The notes: generated by a model not told the origin, from the letters alone. Shown: positions 43,081 to 52,686, numbered from the stretch's first letter. The stretch: 64,000 bases of DNA from Brachybacterium ginsengisoli (GCF_002407065.1 NZ_CP023564.1:806001-870000), one strand, 5' to 3'. Numbers and translations: made by a program.

Positions 43081-43842
43081 TCAGATCGAGATGACGTCCT
43101 TCAGCAGCGCGTAGCCCACGAACGCCACCACGTCGAGCAGGGTGTGCGCGATGATCAGCGGCATCGTGCGCCGGGTGCGCCGGTACCACTCTCCGAACAC
43201 CAGCCCCATCACCAGGTTCGCGATCCCCGGACCCACCCCCTGATAGGTGTGGTACGCCCCGCGCAGCAGGGCGGAGGCGATGATGATCCGACGAGGTGAC
43301 CAGCCCAGACGCTCGAGGCGCTGGAACAGGTACCCCACCACGATCACCTCCTCCAGCACGGCGTTCTTCACCGCGTGCAGCACCAGCACCGGGAGCGTCC
43401 ACCAGTGGGTGTCCAGCGCCGCCGGGACCACCTCGACGGTCGCGCCCAGAGCGCGCCCCAGGTAGTAGATCGCGAGCCCAGGCACTCCGATGCCCGCGGC
43501 GATCAGCACCCCGTGCAGCAGGTCCCGCAGCGGCCGGCTGAGGTCGAGGCCCAGGTCCACCAGCGCCTGGTGCAGGGATCCGGCGGTGAGAGCGAGCAGC
43601 AGCAGGACCAGCGCGACCGGCATCAGCGTGAAGCCGATCGAGAGCAGCTGCTGGAGCAGGTCCAGCCACGGGTTCTCCTGCAGCGAGGAGTTCAGCGCGG
43701 TGGACTGCTCGGACAGCGGTCCGGCGGCGAGGGCCTGGATGAGGGCGATCGTCGAGTACACGGCGCTGCGGCCCAGCGACAGCGCGAGGACGATCAGCAC
43801 CTCTGCGCGCACCAGGCGCCGGCTCGGGGTCAGGGTCTGCAC
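43081..43842 (-). CDS. CPBP-family intramembrane protease (Abi type)
   Basis: 253 residues with about seven helices. The family motif region is NAVLEEVIVVGYL with the Glu pair, then SALLRGAYHTYQG and LIIAHTLLDVVAF, which carry the His and Asp. The third motif-1 residue (Arg) is not seen, but the EEVIVVGYL form occurs in many actinobacterial members. It starts with GTG at 43842. Confidence 0.85.
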   Translation of the reverse strand: MQTLTPSRRLVRAEVLIVLALSLGRSAVYSTIALIQALAAGPLSEQSTALNSSLQENPWLDLLQQLLSIGFTLMPVALVLLLLALTAGSLHQALVDLGLDLSRPLRDLLHGVLIAAGIGVPGLAIYYLGRALGATVEVVPAALDTHWWTLPVLVLHAVKNAVLEEVIVVGYLFQRLERLGWSPRRIIIASALLRGAYHTYQGVGPGIANLVMGLVFGEWYRRTRRTMPLIIAHTLLDVVAFVGYALLKDVISI

Positions 43843-43897
43843 CGCGTCATCGTCTCACCCGGCGGAGCGGCCCGGTCCTCGTGACAGACTCGAACCC

Positions 43898-44623
43898 ATG
43901 ACCCCGTCTCACATCGCCCCGCGCACCACTCGCCCCGTCGTCCTCATCACCGGTGCGAGCCGGGGGATCGGCCGGGCCGTCGCCGCGGACCTCGGCCCGG
44001 ACCACCACCTCATCCTCGCCGGCCGGGACGAGCGGGCGCTGGACGCCCTCGCCGCCGAGCTGCCGTCGGCCGAGACCTTCGTCGCCGAGCTCACCGACCA
44101 CGCCGCGACCGCCGCCGCGGTGGCGGCGCTGGATCTGGGGGAGGGGCTCTCCGGCGTGGTCCACTCCGCCGGCATCCTGGTCACCGGCTCCGTCGAGGAG
44201 CTCGACACCGCGGACTGGGAGCGCAACTTCGCCGTCAACGTCACCGCCGTCTCCGAGCTGACGCGGGTGCTGCTGCCCGCGCTGCGCGCCGCCCGCGGCA
44301 CGGTCGTGGCCGTGAACTCGGGGGCCGGATACAACTCCAAGGGGAAGCGCAGCGCGTACTCGGCCTCGAAGTTCGCCCTGCGCGCCTGGACCGACGCGCT
44401 GCGCCAGGAGGAGCTGCCGCACGGGGTCCGCGTCAGCTCGGTGCACCCGGGTCGGGTGGACACGGACATGCAGCATGAGCTGCGCGCGGCGGAGAGCGGC
44501 GACTACGAGTCCGAGAAGTACCTGCGCCCCGAGACCGTCGCGGCGGCGATCAGCTACGTCCTGCGGGCCCCGGAGGAGGCGGTCATCGCGACGATCGACA
44601 TCCGCCCCCGCGCGATCGGCTGA
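43898..44623 (+). CDS. Short-chain dehydrogenase/reductase
   Basis: 241 residues. TGASRGIG at residues 19-26, VHSAGILV, active-site SGAGYN and YSASKFA with Tyr and Lys. The substrate is unknown. CAGACT (43885-43890) lies 7 bases before the ATG, a weak leaderless signal. It converges on purB. Confidence 0.88.
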   Translation: MTPSHIAPRTTRPVVLITGASRGIGRAVAADLGPDHHLILAGRDERALDALAAELPSAETFVAELTDHAATAAAVAALDLGEGLSGVVHSAGILVTGSVEELDTADWERNFAVNVTAVSELTRVLLPALRAARGTVVAVNSGAGYNSKGKRSAYSASKFALRAWTDALRQEELPHGVRVSSVHPGRVDTDMQHELRAAESGDYESEKYLRPETVAAAISYVLRAPEEAVIATIDIRPRAIG

Positions 44624-44629
44624 GACAGG

Positions 44630-44660
44630 GCGACGGGGCCCCGATGCGGGGTCCCGTCGC
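44630..44660. terminator. Bidirectional terminator between SDR gene and purB
   Basis: Arms 44630-44643 and 44647-44660 (14 bp, one G-T wobble) with loop ATG lie in the 45-bp gap between the two convergent stops. Confidence 0.75.
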
Positions 44661-44668
44661 GGGCGTGA

Positions 44669-46084
44669 TCAGGCCTGCGCGTCGTCCAGGTGCGAGACGA
44701 GCTGCGCGGCGTAGCCGACGTAGGTGTCGGGGCCGAGGGCCAGCAGACGCTCCTGCTCCGCCTCGGGCAGGCCCAGGCTGCGCACGAACTCGCGCATCCC
44801 CTCGCCGTCCACGCGGTGACCGCGGGTGAGGTCCTTGAGCCGCTCGTAGGGGTTGTCCAGGCCCGGCACGCCCTGCACGCCGAGGGTGCGCATGACCGAC
44901 TGCACCGCCTCACCGAGCACCTCCCAGTTGCCGTCGAGGTCCGCGGCCATCGCGTCGGCGTCCACATCCAGGCCCGCGAGGCCCTTGCGGAGGTTCGCGA
45001 TCGCGAGCAGCGAGTGGCCGAACGCGGGGCCGATGTTGCGCTGGGTGGTGGAGTCGGTGAGGTCGCGCTGCAGGCGCGAGGTGACCAGGGTCTGGGACAG
45101 CGAGTCCAGCAGAGCGCCGGAGATCTCGAGGTTCGCCTCGGCGTTCTCGAAGCGGATGGGGTTGACCTTGTGGGGCATGGTCGAGGAGCCGGTGCCGCCC
45201 TGGGCGGAGAGCCGCTGGCGGAAGTAGCCCATCGAGATGTAGGTCCACACGTCGGTGGCGAGGTTGTGCAGGATCCGCCCGGCGCGGGCGACGTCCGCGT
45301 AGACCTCGGCCTGCCAGTCATGGGACTCGATCTGGGTGGTCAGCGGGTTCCAGCTCAGGCCCAGGTGCTCCACGAAGGTGCGCGAGACCTCCTGCCAGTC
45401 GGCCGACGGAACGGATACCGCGTGGGCGGCGTAGGTGCCGGTCGCGCCGTTGATCTTGCCGAGGTACTCGTCGGCGAGGATCCGCTTCTCCTGGCGGCGG
45501 AGGCGGTGGGCGAACACCGCGATCTCCTTGCCGAGGGTGGTGGGGGTGGCGGGCTGGCCGTGGGTGCGCGAGAGCATCGGCACCTCGGCGGCGTCGCGGG
45601 CCAGGGCGGAGAGATCCTCGATCACCTCGCGCAGGGCGGGCAGCCACACCTTCTGGACCGCGCCCTGGACCATCAGGGCGTAGGAGAGGTTGTTGACGTC
45701 CTCGCTGGTGCAGTAGATGTGCACGACCTCGGCCAGGGGCTCGAGGGAGGTGCCGGCCAGGCGGCGCTTGATGTAGTACTCGATCGCCTTGACGTCGTGG
45801 ACGGTCTCGCGCTCGATCTCGGCGTGCTCGGCGATGCCCTCGGCGCCGAAGTCCTCGGGGATGGCGCGCAGCAGGGCGCGCTCGTCCTCGGTGAGGGTGC
45901 GCAGGCCGGGGATGACCTCGCCGTCGAGCAGGTGGATCATCCACTCGGTCTCCACCACGAGGCGGGAGCGGTTCAGGGCCGCCTCGGAGAGGTGGTCCAC
46001 CAGCGGCGCGGTCTGTGCGCGGTAGCGGCCGTCGAGCGGGGTCAGGGCGATCTGCGGGGTGATGTCCGCGAAGGAGTGAGCCAT
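44669..46084 (-). CDS. purB: Adenylosuccinate lyase
   Basis: 471 residues. It catalyses two fumarate-releasing steps of purine synthesis. The family signature is SSTMPHKVNP; the catalytic region SRTHGQPATPTTLG is also visible. The start at 46084 (MAHSF) is better spaced from GGGAG than the in-frame ATG at 46093. Single gene. Confidence 0.95.
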   Translation of the reverse strand: MAHSFADITPQIALTPLDGRYRAQTAPLVDHLSEAALNRSRLVVETEWMIHLLDGEVIPGLRTLTEDERALLRAIPEDFGAEGIAEHAEIERETVHDVKAIEYYIKRRLAGTSLEPLAEVVHIYCTSEDVNNLSYALMVQGAVQKVWLPALREVIEDLSALARDAAEVPMLSRTHGQPATPTTLGKEIAVFAHRLRRQEKRILADEYLGKINGATGTYAAHAVSVPSADWQEVSRTFVEHLGLSWNPLTTQIESHDWQAEVYADVARAGRILHNLATDVWTYISMGYFRQRLSAQGGTGSSTMPHKVNPIRFENAEANLEISGALLDSLSQTLVTSRLQRDLTDSTTQRNIGPAFGHSLLAIANLRKGLAGLDVDADAMAADLDGNWEVLGEAVQSVMRTLGVQGVPGLDNPYERLKDLTRGHRVDGEGMREFVRSLGLPEAEQERLLALGPDTYVGYAAQLVSHLDDAQA

Positions 46085-46110
46085 GAGGGCCATTCTCCCA
46101 GACCCGGAGG

Positions 46111-46142
46111 GGTCCGCGTCGGAGCGTTCCCCGACGCGGACC
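46111..46142 (-). terminator. Terminator of the holin-like gene
   Basis: GGTCCGCGTCGG (46111-46122) and CCGACGCGGACC (46131-46142), perfect 12-bp arms with an 8-base loop, 28 bases past the stop at 46170 and upstream of purB. Confidence 0.65.
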
Positions 46143-46169
46143 GTCCACGGGGACGGGCCCTGGTCGGGA

Positions 46170-46583
46170 TCAGTCCCGTGCGGCGCGGGAGCGGTCCCCG
46201 CGGGACTCGCCGAGCCCGGTGACGGCCTCGACGATCGCGGAGAGGATGCCGATGATGATGCCGGCGCCCAGCGCCCACCAGAAGCTGTCGAACTGGAGGG
46301 TGAGCCCCGCCAGTCCCGAGACCCAGCTCGCGAGCAGCAGCATCAGCGTGTTGATGACCAGCTGGAACAGGCCGAGCGTGAGGCAGGTGAGGGGGAGCGC
46401 GAAGAACTCCAGGATCGGCTTCACGATCGTGTTGATCAGCGCCAGGATCAGGGCGATCGCTCCGATGGTGAGCACCTGCGTGAGCAGGCTCGCGCTGTTC
46501 TCGCCCAGGTGCATCCCGGGCAGGATCAGCGCGGTGATCCACAGGGCGAGGCCGGTGACGATGACGTGTCCGAGGAATCGCAT
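46170..46583 (-). CDS. Phage-holin-family (DUF-type) four-helix membrane protein
   Basis: 137 residues with four hydrophobic helices. The pattern ALILALINTIVKPILEFFALPL matches the Phage_holin_4_2 family, a common chromosomal membrane protein of unknown role, despite its name. The C-terminus is short and basic. There is no phage gene nearby. Confidence 0.85.
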   Translation of the reverse strand: MRFLGHVIVTGLALWITALILPGMHLGENSASLLTQVLTIGAIALILALINTIVKPILEFFALPLTCLTLGLFQLVINTLMLLLASWVSGLAGLTLQFDSFWWALGAGIIIGILSAIVEAVTGLGESRGDRSRAARD

Positions 46584-46707
46584 GACGTCATTCTTCCCGG
46601 CGGAGCTGAACGCCGCATCGGGGTTATCCCCACTCCTCGTCCCGGGGCGGACGGATGACGGATGGTCGGCTGTTGTCCCCGGCGGGTCGCGCTGGCACGA
46701 TCGGCGG

Positions 46708-47601
46708 ATGGAGGCCGACGCTGCAGATCCTTGCGCCCCGCACCCGCCGACGCGCGAGACGGGGCAGGTGCGCTCCCTGACGGTGCGAGCGGCCGACGGT
46801 CGATCCCTGCACGCGCTCACCCAGGGCGAGGGTGATCATCTGGTCGTGCTCGAAGCAGGCCTCGGAGCGGGCGGGGCCTCCTGGGCGGGGGTGCTCGACC
46901 TGCTGGGACCGGAGGTGCGAGCGGTCGCCTATGACCGTGCCGGCTATGGCGGCAGCGACCGGGTCCGCGGGCCCCGCGATCTCGCCGCCCTCTCCGCGGA
47001 TCTTCTCGCGGTGGTCGATGCCGTCCCCGATGATCGACTCGTGCTGGTGGGGCACAGCTGGGGCGGACCGATCGTGCGCCATGCCGCGCAGCAGCTCGCC
47101 GACCGCGGCCGGGAGGTGCGTGGCGTCCTCCTCGTGGATCCGGCCGAGGAGCTCGCGGACCTGTACTTCACCCCGCTCGCGCGCGGGATGAACCGGGCCC
47201 AGGGCGTGGCCCTCCCCGTCCTCGCCCGCCTCGGCCTTCTCGCGCCGCTGCAGCGCGCAGCCGTCTCCGGACTGCCCGAGGCGCTCCGGGCCGAGGCGGC
47301 CGCCTCCGTCTCGACGCTCGGGGCCGCGTTCGCGGTCGCCGAGGAGTCGCGGCACATGACCCGGGGACTCCAGTCCCTGCGCCTGGATCCGCCGCCTCCG
47401 CTCCCCGGCGCGGTCAGCGTGATCTCGGGCCGACGACCGGAGGGCCTCGGACGGCGGATGCGGGACGAGCTCACCGCGGCCCATCGGGCGCGGGCCGACC
47501 GCGAGCTGGGCCGGTTCCTGCCGGCCGAGCAGTCCGGGCATGTGGTCGGTGCGTCCCAGCCCGAGCTGATCGCCGGTGAGATCGAGCGTCTCCTGCGCTG
47601 A
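46708..47601 (+). CDS. Alpha/beta-hydrolase
   Basis: 297 residues. The nucleophile elbow is GHSWGG and the oxyanion region is VVLEAGLGAGGASW. A late EQSGHVVGASQPELI supplies the catalytic His. The substrate is unknown. CACGAT (46696-46701) lies 6 bases before the ATG, a weak leaderless signal. Confidence 0.85.
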   Translation: MEADAADPCAPHPPTRETGQVRSLTVRAADGRSLHALTQGEGDHLVVLEAGLGAGGASWAGVLDLLGPEVRAVAYDRAGYGGSDRVRGPRDLAALSADLLAVVDAVPDDRLVLVGHSWGGPIVRHAAQQLADRGREVRGVLLVDPAEELADLYFTPLARGMNRAQGVALPVLARLGLLAPLQRAAVSGLPEALRAEAAASVSTLGAAFAVAEESRHMTRGLQSLRLDPPPPLPGAVSVISGRRPEGLGRRMRDELTAAHRARADRELGRFLPAEQSGHVVGASQPELIAGEIERLLR

Positions 47602-47645
47602 ACGCGGCCCTCCCCGCACGGGTCGCCGGACTTACCCTGGGGACC

Positions 47646-48737
47646 ATGTCGACTGAGCCCGCCGAGAACGTCCGCCTGCGCCCCGCCCTGGAGGACCTTC
47701 CGGTCTACGTGCCGGGCCGGCCCTCCGCCGACGACGGCGTCCCTCGCTTCAAGATCTCCTCCAACGAGTCGTCCTTCCCGCCCGTGCCCGCCGTGCGCGA
47801 GGCCGTGATCGACTCGCTCGACGCGATGTACCTCTACCCCGATGCGGCCGGCCTCGAGCTGCGTGCCGCGCTCGGGGAGATCCACGGTGTGGAGCCCACC
47901 CAGATCGCGCTGTCCAACGGCTCGGTGTCCGTCACCGCGGATCTGGTGCGGGCCCTGGTGGGAGAGGGCGATGAGGTGGTCTTCGCCTGGCGCTCCTTCG
48001 AGGCGTACCCGCTGCTGGTGGGCGGCCACGGCGGCACCTCGGTGCAGGTGCCGCTCGCCGCGTCCGGCGAGCACGACCTCGAGGCGATGGCCGCGGCGAT
48101 CACCGACCGCACCCGGCTGGTGCTGCTGTGCACCCCGAACAACCCCACCGGCCCCTCGCTGTCCACCGAGCAGGTCGAGAGCTTCCTCGTCCAGGTGCCC
48201 GACCATGTCGTGGTCGCGATCGACGAGGCCTACCGGGAGTTCCACGACCCGGCCACGGTGCTGGGCACCGCCGGGATCTTCCGCCGCCACGGCAACGTGG
48301 TGCTGCTGCGCACCTTCTCGAAGCTGCAGGGACTGGCCGGTCTGCGCCTCGGCTACGCGGTCGCCCATCCCCGGCTGGCCACGGCGCTGGGCCAGGTCGC
48401 GGTTCCTTTCGCCGCCAGCAGCCCCGCACAGGCGGCGGCGCTGGCGAGCCTCCGACCCGAGGTGAGGGCGGAGCTCGATCGGCGTGCCGAGTGGGTGCGC
48501 TCCGAGCGCTCCCGCGTGCAGCGCGCGCTCGGCGAGCAGGGCTGGGAGCTGCCGTCGAGCCAGGGCAACTTCGTGTACTTCCCGGTGGGGGAGGACAGTC
48601 CGGAGTTCGCCGCCTTCTGCGACGCCCGCGGTCTGGTGCTGCGCGCCTACGGCGTCGAGGGCGTGCGCGCCACGATCGCCGAGCAGGAGGCGAACGATCT
48701 GCTGATCGAGATCGCCGGGGCCTGGCGCAGGCGCTGA
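47646..48737 (+). CDS. hisC: Histidinol-phosphate aminotransferase family (HisC-like)
   Basis: 363 residues. A PLP-dependent class I/II aminotransferase: TPNNPTGPSLS, DEAYREF, and the PLP Lys in RTFSKLQGLAGLRLGYAV. It converts imidazole-acetol phosphate to histidinol phosphate, or acts on aromatic 2-oxoacids; it is not in a his operon, so the substrate is open. TACCCT (47633-47638) lies 7 bases before the ATG. Confidence 0.85.
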   Translation: MSTEPAENVRLRPALEDLPVYVPGRPSADDGVPRFKISSNESSFPPVPAVREAVIDSLDAMYLYPDAAGLELRAALGEIHGVEPTQIALSNGSVSVTADLVRALVGEGDEVVFAWRSFEAYPLLVGGHGGTSVQVPLAASGEHDLEAMAAAITDRTRLVLLCTPNNPTGPSLSTEQVESFLVQVPDHVVVAIDEAYREFHDPATVLGTAGIFRRHGNVVLLRTFSKLQGLAGLRLGYAVAHPRLATALGQVAVPFAASSPAQAAALASLRPEVRAELDRRAEWVRSERSRVQRALGEQGWELPSSQGNFVYFPVGEDSPEFAAFCDARGLVLRAYGVEGVRATIAEQEANDLLIEIAGAWRRR

Positions 48738-48972
48738 GGCCGAGCCGGCGCGGGGCGCGGCGCGGCGCGGCGCCGGTCCGCTGCCGCGGCGCGGGGGAGC
48801 GACCGGTCGCCGGGGGAGATCCCCGGGCCGCACGGCACGAGGCGGACAGCATTACCGTCCGAGCACCTCTCACGGATACCCTCGATGGTGGTCGGGCCCC
48901 TGCCGAGGTGGGTGAGGGCGCCCGCGGCGTCCGAACCGACTGACACCGCCCGCCCGACCTCGAAGGACCGCC
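48738..48972 (+). promoter_or_regulatory. Gap upstream of the MFS gene
   Basis: 235 bp. The first part is a GCGCGGC low-complexity run (48750-48775). An inverted CGGAC/GTCCG pair flanks CATTACC near 48842-48860, and TACCCT (48877-48882) may be a -10 element. No ORF is supported. Confidence 0.3.
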
Positions 48973-50301
48973 ATGAGCACCCCCGCCGCGCCCGCCCCCG
49001 CACTCGGCGGAGCCCGAGCGAACGTGGTGTGGATCGCCGCGGTCACCGCGTACTCGATCGCCGTCCTGCAGCGCACCACCATGGGGGTCGCCGGGCTCGA
49101 GGCCACCGAGCGCTTCGGGGCCTCCGCCACGATCGTCTCCACCTTCGTGGTGCTGCAGCTGGCGGTCTACGCGATCTGCCAGATCCCCGCCGGCGTGCTG
49201 CTGGACCGCTACGGCTCCCGGGCCACCCTGGTGGCCGGCGCGCTGCTCATGGGTGCCGGTCAGCTGCTGATGGCCGAGACGGACACGGTGGGCGTGGCGA
49301 TGGGGGCCCGCATCGTCCTGGGCGCCGGGGACGCGCTGACCTTCTCCAGCGCCATCCGACTGGTCCCCGCCTGGTTCCCCGCCGCGAAGGTCCCGATCCT
49401 CACCCAGCTCACGGGGATCCTGGGACAGGTCGGGCAGATCGCCTCCGCAGTGCCCTTCGTGGCGGTGCTGACCGTGGCCGGATGGGGCACCGCCTTCTCC
49501 GCCGCGGCCTCCGTGAGCGCGGTCGCGGCGCTGCTGGCGCTGCTGGTGGTCCGGGCCACGCCGCCCGGCGTGCCGCGGCCCCGTGCGCGCCAGGACCTCG
49601 CGAGGATCCCGCTGGTGCTCTCCCGGATCATCCGCCATCCCTCCACGCAGCTGGGCTTCTTCACCCACTTCACCGCGGGGTTCACCGGCATCTCCTTCTC
49701 GATGATGTGGGGCTACCCGTATCTCACCGCGGGGGAGGGGCTCAGCCGCCCCGCGGCCTCCGCCGTGATGACCGTGCTGGTGGTGGTCGCCGTCGTCGGC
49801 GGACCGCTGATCGGCGCGCTCACCCAGCGCCATCCGCTGCGCCGCTCCACCCTGGTGCTGCTGATCGTGGGCGCGATCGGGGTCCCGCTGGTCGCGCTCG
49901 TGCTGTGGCCGGGGCCCGCCCCGATGTGGCTGCTGATCCTGCTGGTCTCGGGCTTCTCGATCGGCGGGCCCGCCAGCAGCGTCGGCTTCGACTTCCCGCG
50001 CACCGACCTGGCCCGGCACCGGCTGGGCACGGCGACCGGGATGGTGATCATGGGCGGCTTCATCGGCGGTCTGATCTCGATCCTGCTGATCGGCGTGGTG
50101 CTGGACCTCCTGCGGCCCGACGGGGACTACGACCTCCACGCGTTCCGCCTCGCCTTCGCGGTGCAGCTGCCGCTGCTCGCCGTCGGCGTGGTGGGGATGC
50201 TGGTCACGCGGCGCTCCCTGCGTCGCCGCATGGCCGCGCGGGGCCTCGAGGTGCCGCCGTGGCGCGATCTGTGGAGATCCGGCAGATGGCGGCGCCTGTA
50301 A
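48973..50301 (+). CDS. MFS transporter
   Basis: 442 residues, 12 predicted helices. The family loop motif appears as LLDRYGSRATL between helices 2 and 3. The substrate is unknown. GAAGGA precedes the ATG. Confidence 0.88.
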   Translation: MSTPAAPAPALGGARANVVWIAAVTAYSIAVLQRTTMGVAGLEATERFGASATIVSTFVVLQLAVYAICQIPAGVLLDRYGSRATLVAGALLMGAGQLLMAETDTVGVAMGARIVLGAGDALTFSSAIRLVPAWFPAAKVPILTQLTGILGQVGQIASAVPFVAVLTVAGWGTAFSAAASVSAVAALLALLVVRATPPGVPRPRARQDLARIPLVLSRIIRHPSTQLGFFTHFTAGFTGISFSMMWGYPYLTAGEGLSRPAASAVMTVLVVVAVVGGPLIGALTQRHPLRRSTLVLLIVGAIGVPLVALVLWPGPAPMWLLILLVSGFSIGGPASSVGFDFPRTDLARHRLGTATGMVIMGGFIGGLISILLIGVVLDLLRPDGDYDLHAFRLAFAVQLPLLAVGVVGMLVTRRSLRRRMAARGLEVPPWRDLWRSGRWRRL

Positions 50302-50305
50302 GGGC

Positions 50306-50334
50306 TTGCCCAGGCCCCTGCGCTGGCGTAGCGT
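50306..50334 (+). promoter_or_regulatory. Promoter of the second Gfo/Idh/MocA gene
   Basis: TTGCCC (50306-50311), a 17-bp spacer and TAGCGT (50329-50334), followed by a roughly 25-nt leader with AAGGAGG 5 bases before the ATG. Confidence 0.55.
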
Positions 50335-50365
50335 TCCTCCCGACACTTAATTTCAAGGAGGAAGT

Positions 50366-51658
50366 ATGTCTTTCACGCTGGGGATCATCGGGATCGGCCA
50401 GTTCGGCTCCCACTTCGCCGAGCTGTTCGCCGCCCACCCCGAGATCGAGGCGCTCTACGCCGTCGACGCCGTCCCCGAGAGGATCGACGCGGTGGAGGCG
50501 CGCGGTGTCACCTTCGACAAGCGCTTCGACACCCTCGAGGACCTCCTCGCCTCCGACGTCGATGCGGTGGCGATCTTCACCCAGCGCTGGACCCACGGTC
50601 AGCACGCCCTGGCCGCGCTGCGCGCGGGCAAGCACGTCTACTCCGCGGTGCCGATGGCCATCGAGGAGGAGGAGATCCGTCAGATCACGGAGGAGGTGCA
50701 GCGCACGGGCCTGGTCTACATGATGGGCGAGACCAGCCAGTACAACGCCGCCGTGGTCCTGGCCCGACGGATCCACCGCTCCGGTGCCTTCGGCGAGGTG
50801 TTCTACGCCGAGGGCGACTACGTCCATGACATGGACCTGGGCTTCTACGACGCCTACAAGTACTCCGGCGGCGAGCAGTGGAAGTCCACCGCCTCCTACC
50901 CGCCTCTGCTCTACCCGACCCACTCCATCGGCGGCATCCTCGGCGTGATCGGCGAGCGCTACGCGACCTCGGTCTCCGCCCTCGGTCGCCCCGACACCCG
51001 CGGCGACGGCGTCTTCGACAAGGACGTCTCGATGTTCGGCAACGACGTCTCCAACGCCTTCGCCCTGTTCGGGATGGACAACGGCGGGGCCTTCCGCACC
51101 AACGAGCTGCGCCGCGTGGGCTACCCCAGCCACAAGCGCGAGTCCCGCTTCCGCTTCTTCGGCGAGGAGTCCAGCTTCGAGGAGACGGTCGACGTCACCT
51201 ACTGGCACGACAAGAAGCGCGTGCTGGACGTGACCGAGCTGATCGCCACCGGCTCCACCATGAGCCTGGACGACCCGCGGCTGGCGGACGTCTCCCCGGC
51301 CCTGCGCGACGCCTTCGTCGCCGGCGCCGCCCAGGTGCACCATCAGGCCCGCCTGCCCAAGGAGTTCCAGGGCATGCCCAACGGGCACGAGGGGGCGCAC
51401 CACTTCCTCGTGGACGACTTCGCGCGCGCCGTGGCGGACGGCCACCAGCCCTTGGTCAATGCCTGGCAGGCCGCCCGCTACACCCTGCCCGGCGTCATCG
51501 CCCACCAGTCGATGAACCAGGGCGGCGAGCGACTGGAGATCCACGACCTCGGCGAGAGCCCGCTGCCCGTGGTCGACCTCGACGCCGATCAGGAGCCGCT
51601 GGACCTCGAGGCGCTGTACGCCGAGCAGGAGGCGCGCACGGGCACTGCCGCGGAGTGA
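50366..51658 (+). CDS. Gfo/Idh/MocA family oxidoreductase
   Basis: 430 residues. Rossmann start GIIGIGQFGSHFAELFAAHP; the family Lys-containing loop is GKHVYSAVPMAI (here without the usual EKP). FYAEGDYVHDMDLGFYDAYK may hold catalytic residues. It is probably a sugar or polyol dehydrogenase. A perfect AAGGAGG ribosome site precedes it. It is followed by a terminator. Confidence 0.87.
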   Translation: MSFTLGIIGIGQFGSHFAELFAAHPEIEALYAVDAVPERIDAVEARGVTFDKRFDTLEDLLASDVDAVAIFTQRWTHGQHALAALRAGKHVYSAVPMAIEEEEIRQITEEVQRTGLVYMMGETSQYNAAVVLARRIHRSGAFGEVFYAEGDYVHDMDLGFYDAYKYSGGEQWKSTASYPPLLYPTHSIGGILGVIGERYATSVSALGRPDTRGDGVFDKDVSMFGNDVSNAFALFGMDNGGAFRTNELRRVGYPSHKRESRFRFFGEESSFEETVDVTYWHDKKRVLDVTELIATGSTMSLDDPRLADVSPALRDAFVAGAAQVHHQARLPKEFQGMPNGHEGAHHFLVDDFARAVADGHQPLVNAWQAARYTLPGVIAHQSMNQGGERLEIHDLGESPLPVVDLDADQEPLDLEALYAEQEARTGTAAE

Positions 51659-51666
51659 GCCTTCTG

Positions 51667-51709
51667 CCGACGGGCCGGGAGGGGAGAAGTCCCCCTTCCG
51701 GTCCGTCGG
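51667..51709 (+). terminator. Terminator after the oxidoreductase gene
   Basis: CCGACGG (51667-51673) pairs with CCGTCGG (51703-51709), with an imperfect continuation to the AAGT loop. It resembles the hairpin at 52645. Confidence 0.65.
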
Positions 51710-51730
51710 CCCGGCTCATAGGCTCGCGGC

Positions 51731-52612
51731 ATGAACAGGCCGGACTTCCGCAGGACCGCACAGCACACCGCGCTCTTCGCCGTGGAGCGCCAGGTCGCGC
51801 TCGACGCCGCGCTCACCGAGGCGCTGGGCGAGTACCGCTGGGACCTCGACCTCGCCGCCCATGCGCTGACCTTCCGGTCCGAGGACCGTGCGCTGAGCGG
51901 GCGCGCCGACCTGCTGGCCTCCGTCGCCGCCCGCCCGGCGACCCTCCTGTGGGCCTGGTCCTCGCAGCTGGTCGACCTGGTCGGCCCGGACCCCCTCGCC
52001 GAGCGGCTGCGCGAGCACGGGACGGCCCACAGCCTGCCGGCGCTGACCGCCGAGGAGATCGACTACGACCTCCCCGAGGGACAGGATCAGCGCGAGGTCA
52101 TCGCCGAGGTCGCGCACGAGGTGGGGCGCATCGGTCTGGAGGTGTTCGGTCCCGAGGCCCTCTATTACACCTTCCCCGCCGGCGGGGGCTCTCGGGGCTG
52201 CGTGCTGCTGCGGGACCTGCCCCTGGAGCTGCCGCCGGTGCGCCTCGAGTCGATCGCCACCGCGCTCGGCCGCTCCGCCGCGATGCTCGACGACATCGGA
52301 TGGGCTTTCGACGGGCTCGCCCGCCTGCTGCCCGGTTGGCAGGCGCAGCCAGGGAGAGCGGCCGATGGAGCCTCCGTCGACGTGATCGCCGATGCACAGG
52401 GCCGACGGCTCTCCGCCACCTCCACCCTCGACGAGCACGGCCGGATCACCCGGCTCTCGGTCACCATCGAAGCAGGTGAGCCGCCGATGGAGGAGCGACC
52501 GGAGGCGGCCGGCGCGGCGGTCCCCGCGCAAGCACCGGTCGAGGACCAGGGGGTCGATCCCGCTCCGCGCCGAGGGCCCTTCGCCGGGATCCGACGGCTC
52601 TTCGGCGCCTGA
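51731..52612 (+). CDS. DUF6882-like protein, unknown function
   Basis: 293 residues. The region around TLLWAWSS and the Phe/Trp-rich N-terminal 120 residues resemble DUF6882. Residues about 215-293 are a hydrophilic, Pro-rich tail ending in GPFAGIRRLFGA. There are no membrane helices or catalytic motifs that I recognise. It is flanked by two similar terminators, so it is probably a single-gene unit. Confidence 0.65.
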   Translation: MNRPDFRRTAQHTALFAVERQVALDAALTEALGEYRWDLDLAAHALTFRSEDRALSGRADLLASVAARPATLLWAWSSQLVDLVGPDPLAERLREHGTAHSLPALTAEEIDYDLPEGQDQREVIAEVAHEVGRIGLEVFGPEALYYTFPAGGGSRGCVLLRDLPLELPPVRLESIATALGRSAAMLDDIGWAFDGLARLLPGWQAQPGRAADGASVDVIADAQGRRLSATSTLDEHGRITRLSVTIEAGEPPMEERPEAAGAAVPAQAPVEDQGVDPAPRRGPFAGIRRLFGA

Positions 52613-52644
52613 GGCCCGGCGCCGCTCCCGCAGGCAGCACCGGC

Positions 52645-52686
52645 GGCCGACGGGCCGGACGGAGTCCTCCTCCCGGCCCGTCGGCC
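52645..52686 (+). terminator. Terminator after the DUF6882-like gene
   Basis: GGCCGACGGGCCGG (52645-52658) and CCGGCCCGTCGGCC (52673-52686), perfect 14-bp arms with a 14-base loop. Confidence 0.75.

Noticed and set aside
46170-46583. Prophage remnant suggested by the holin-family protein
   Set aside because: No integrase, capsid or lysin genes are nearby; the family is common on actinobacterial chromosomes.
48750-48775. GCGCGGC repeat after hisC as a true minisatellite
   Set aside because: It is a short low-complexity GC run with no fixed unit.
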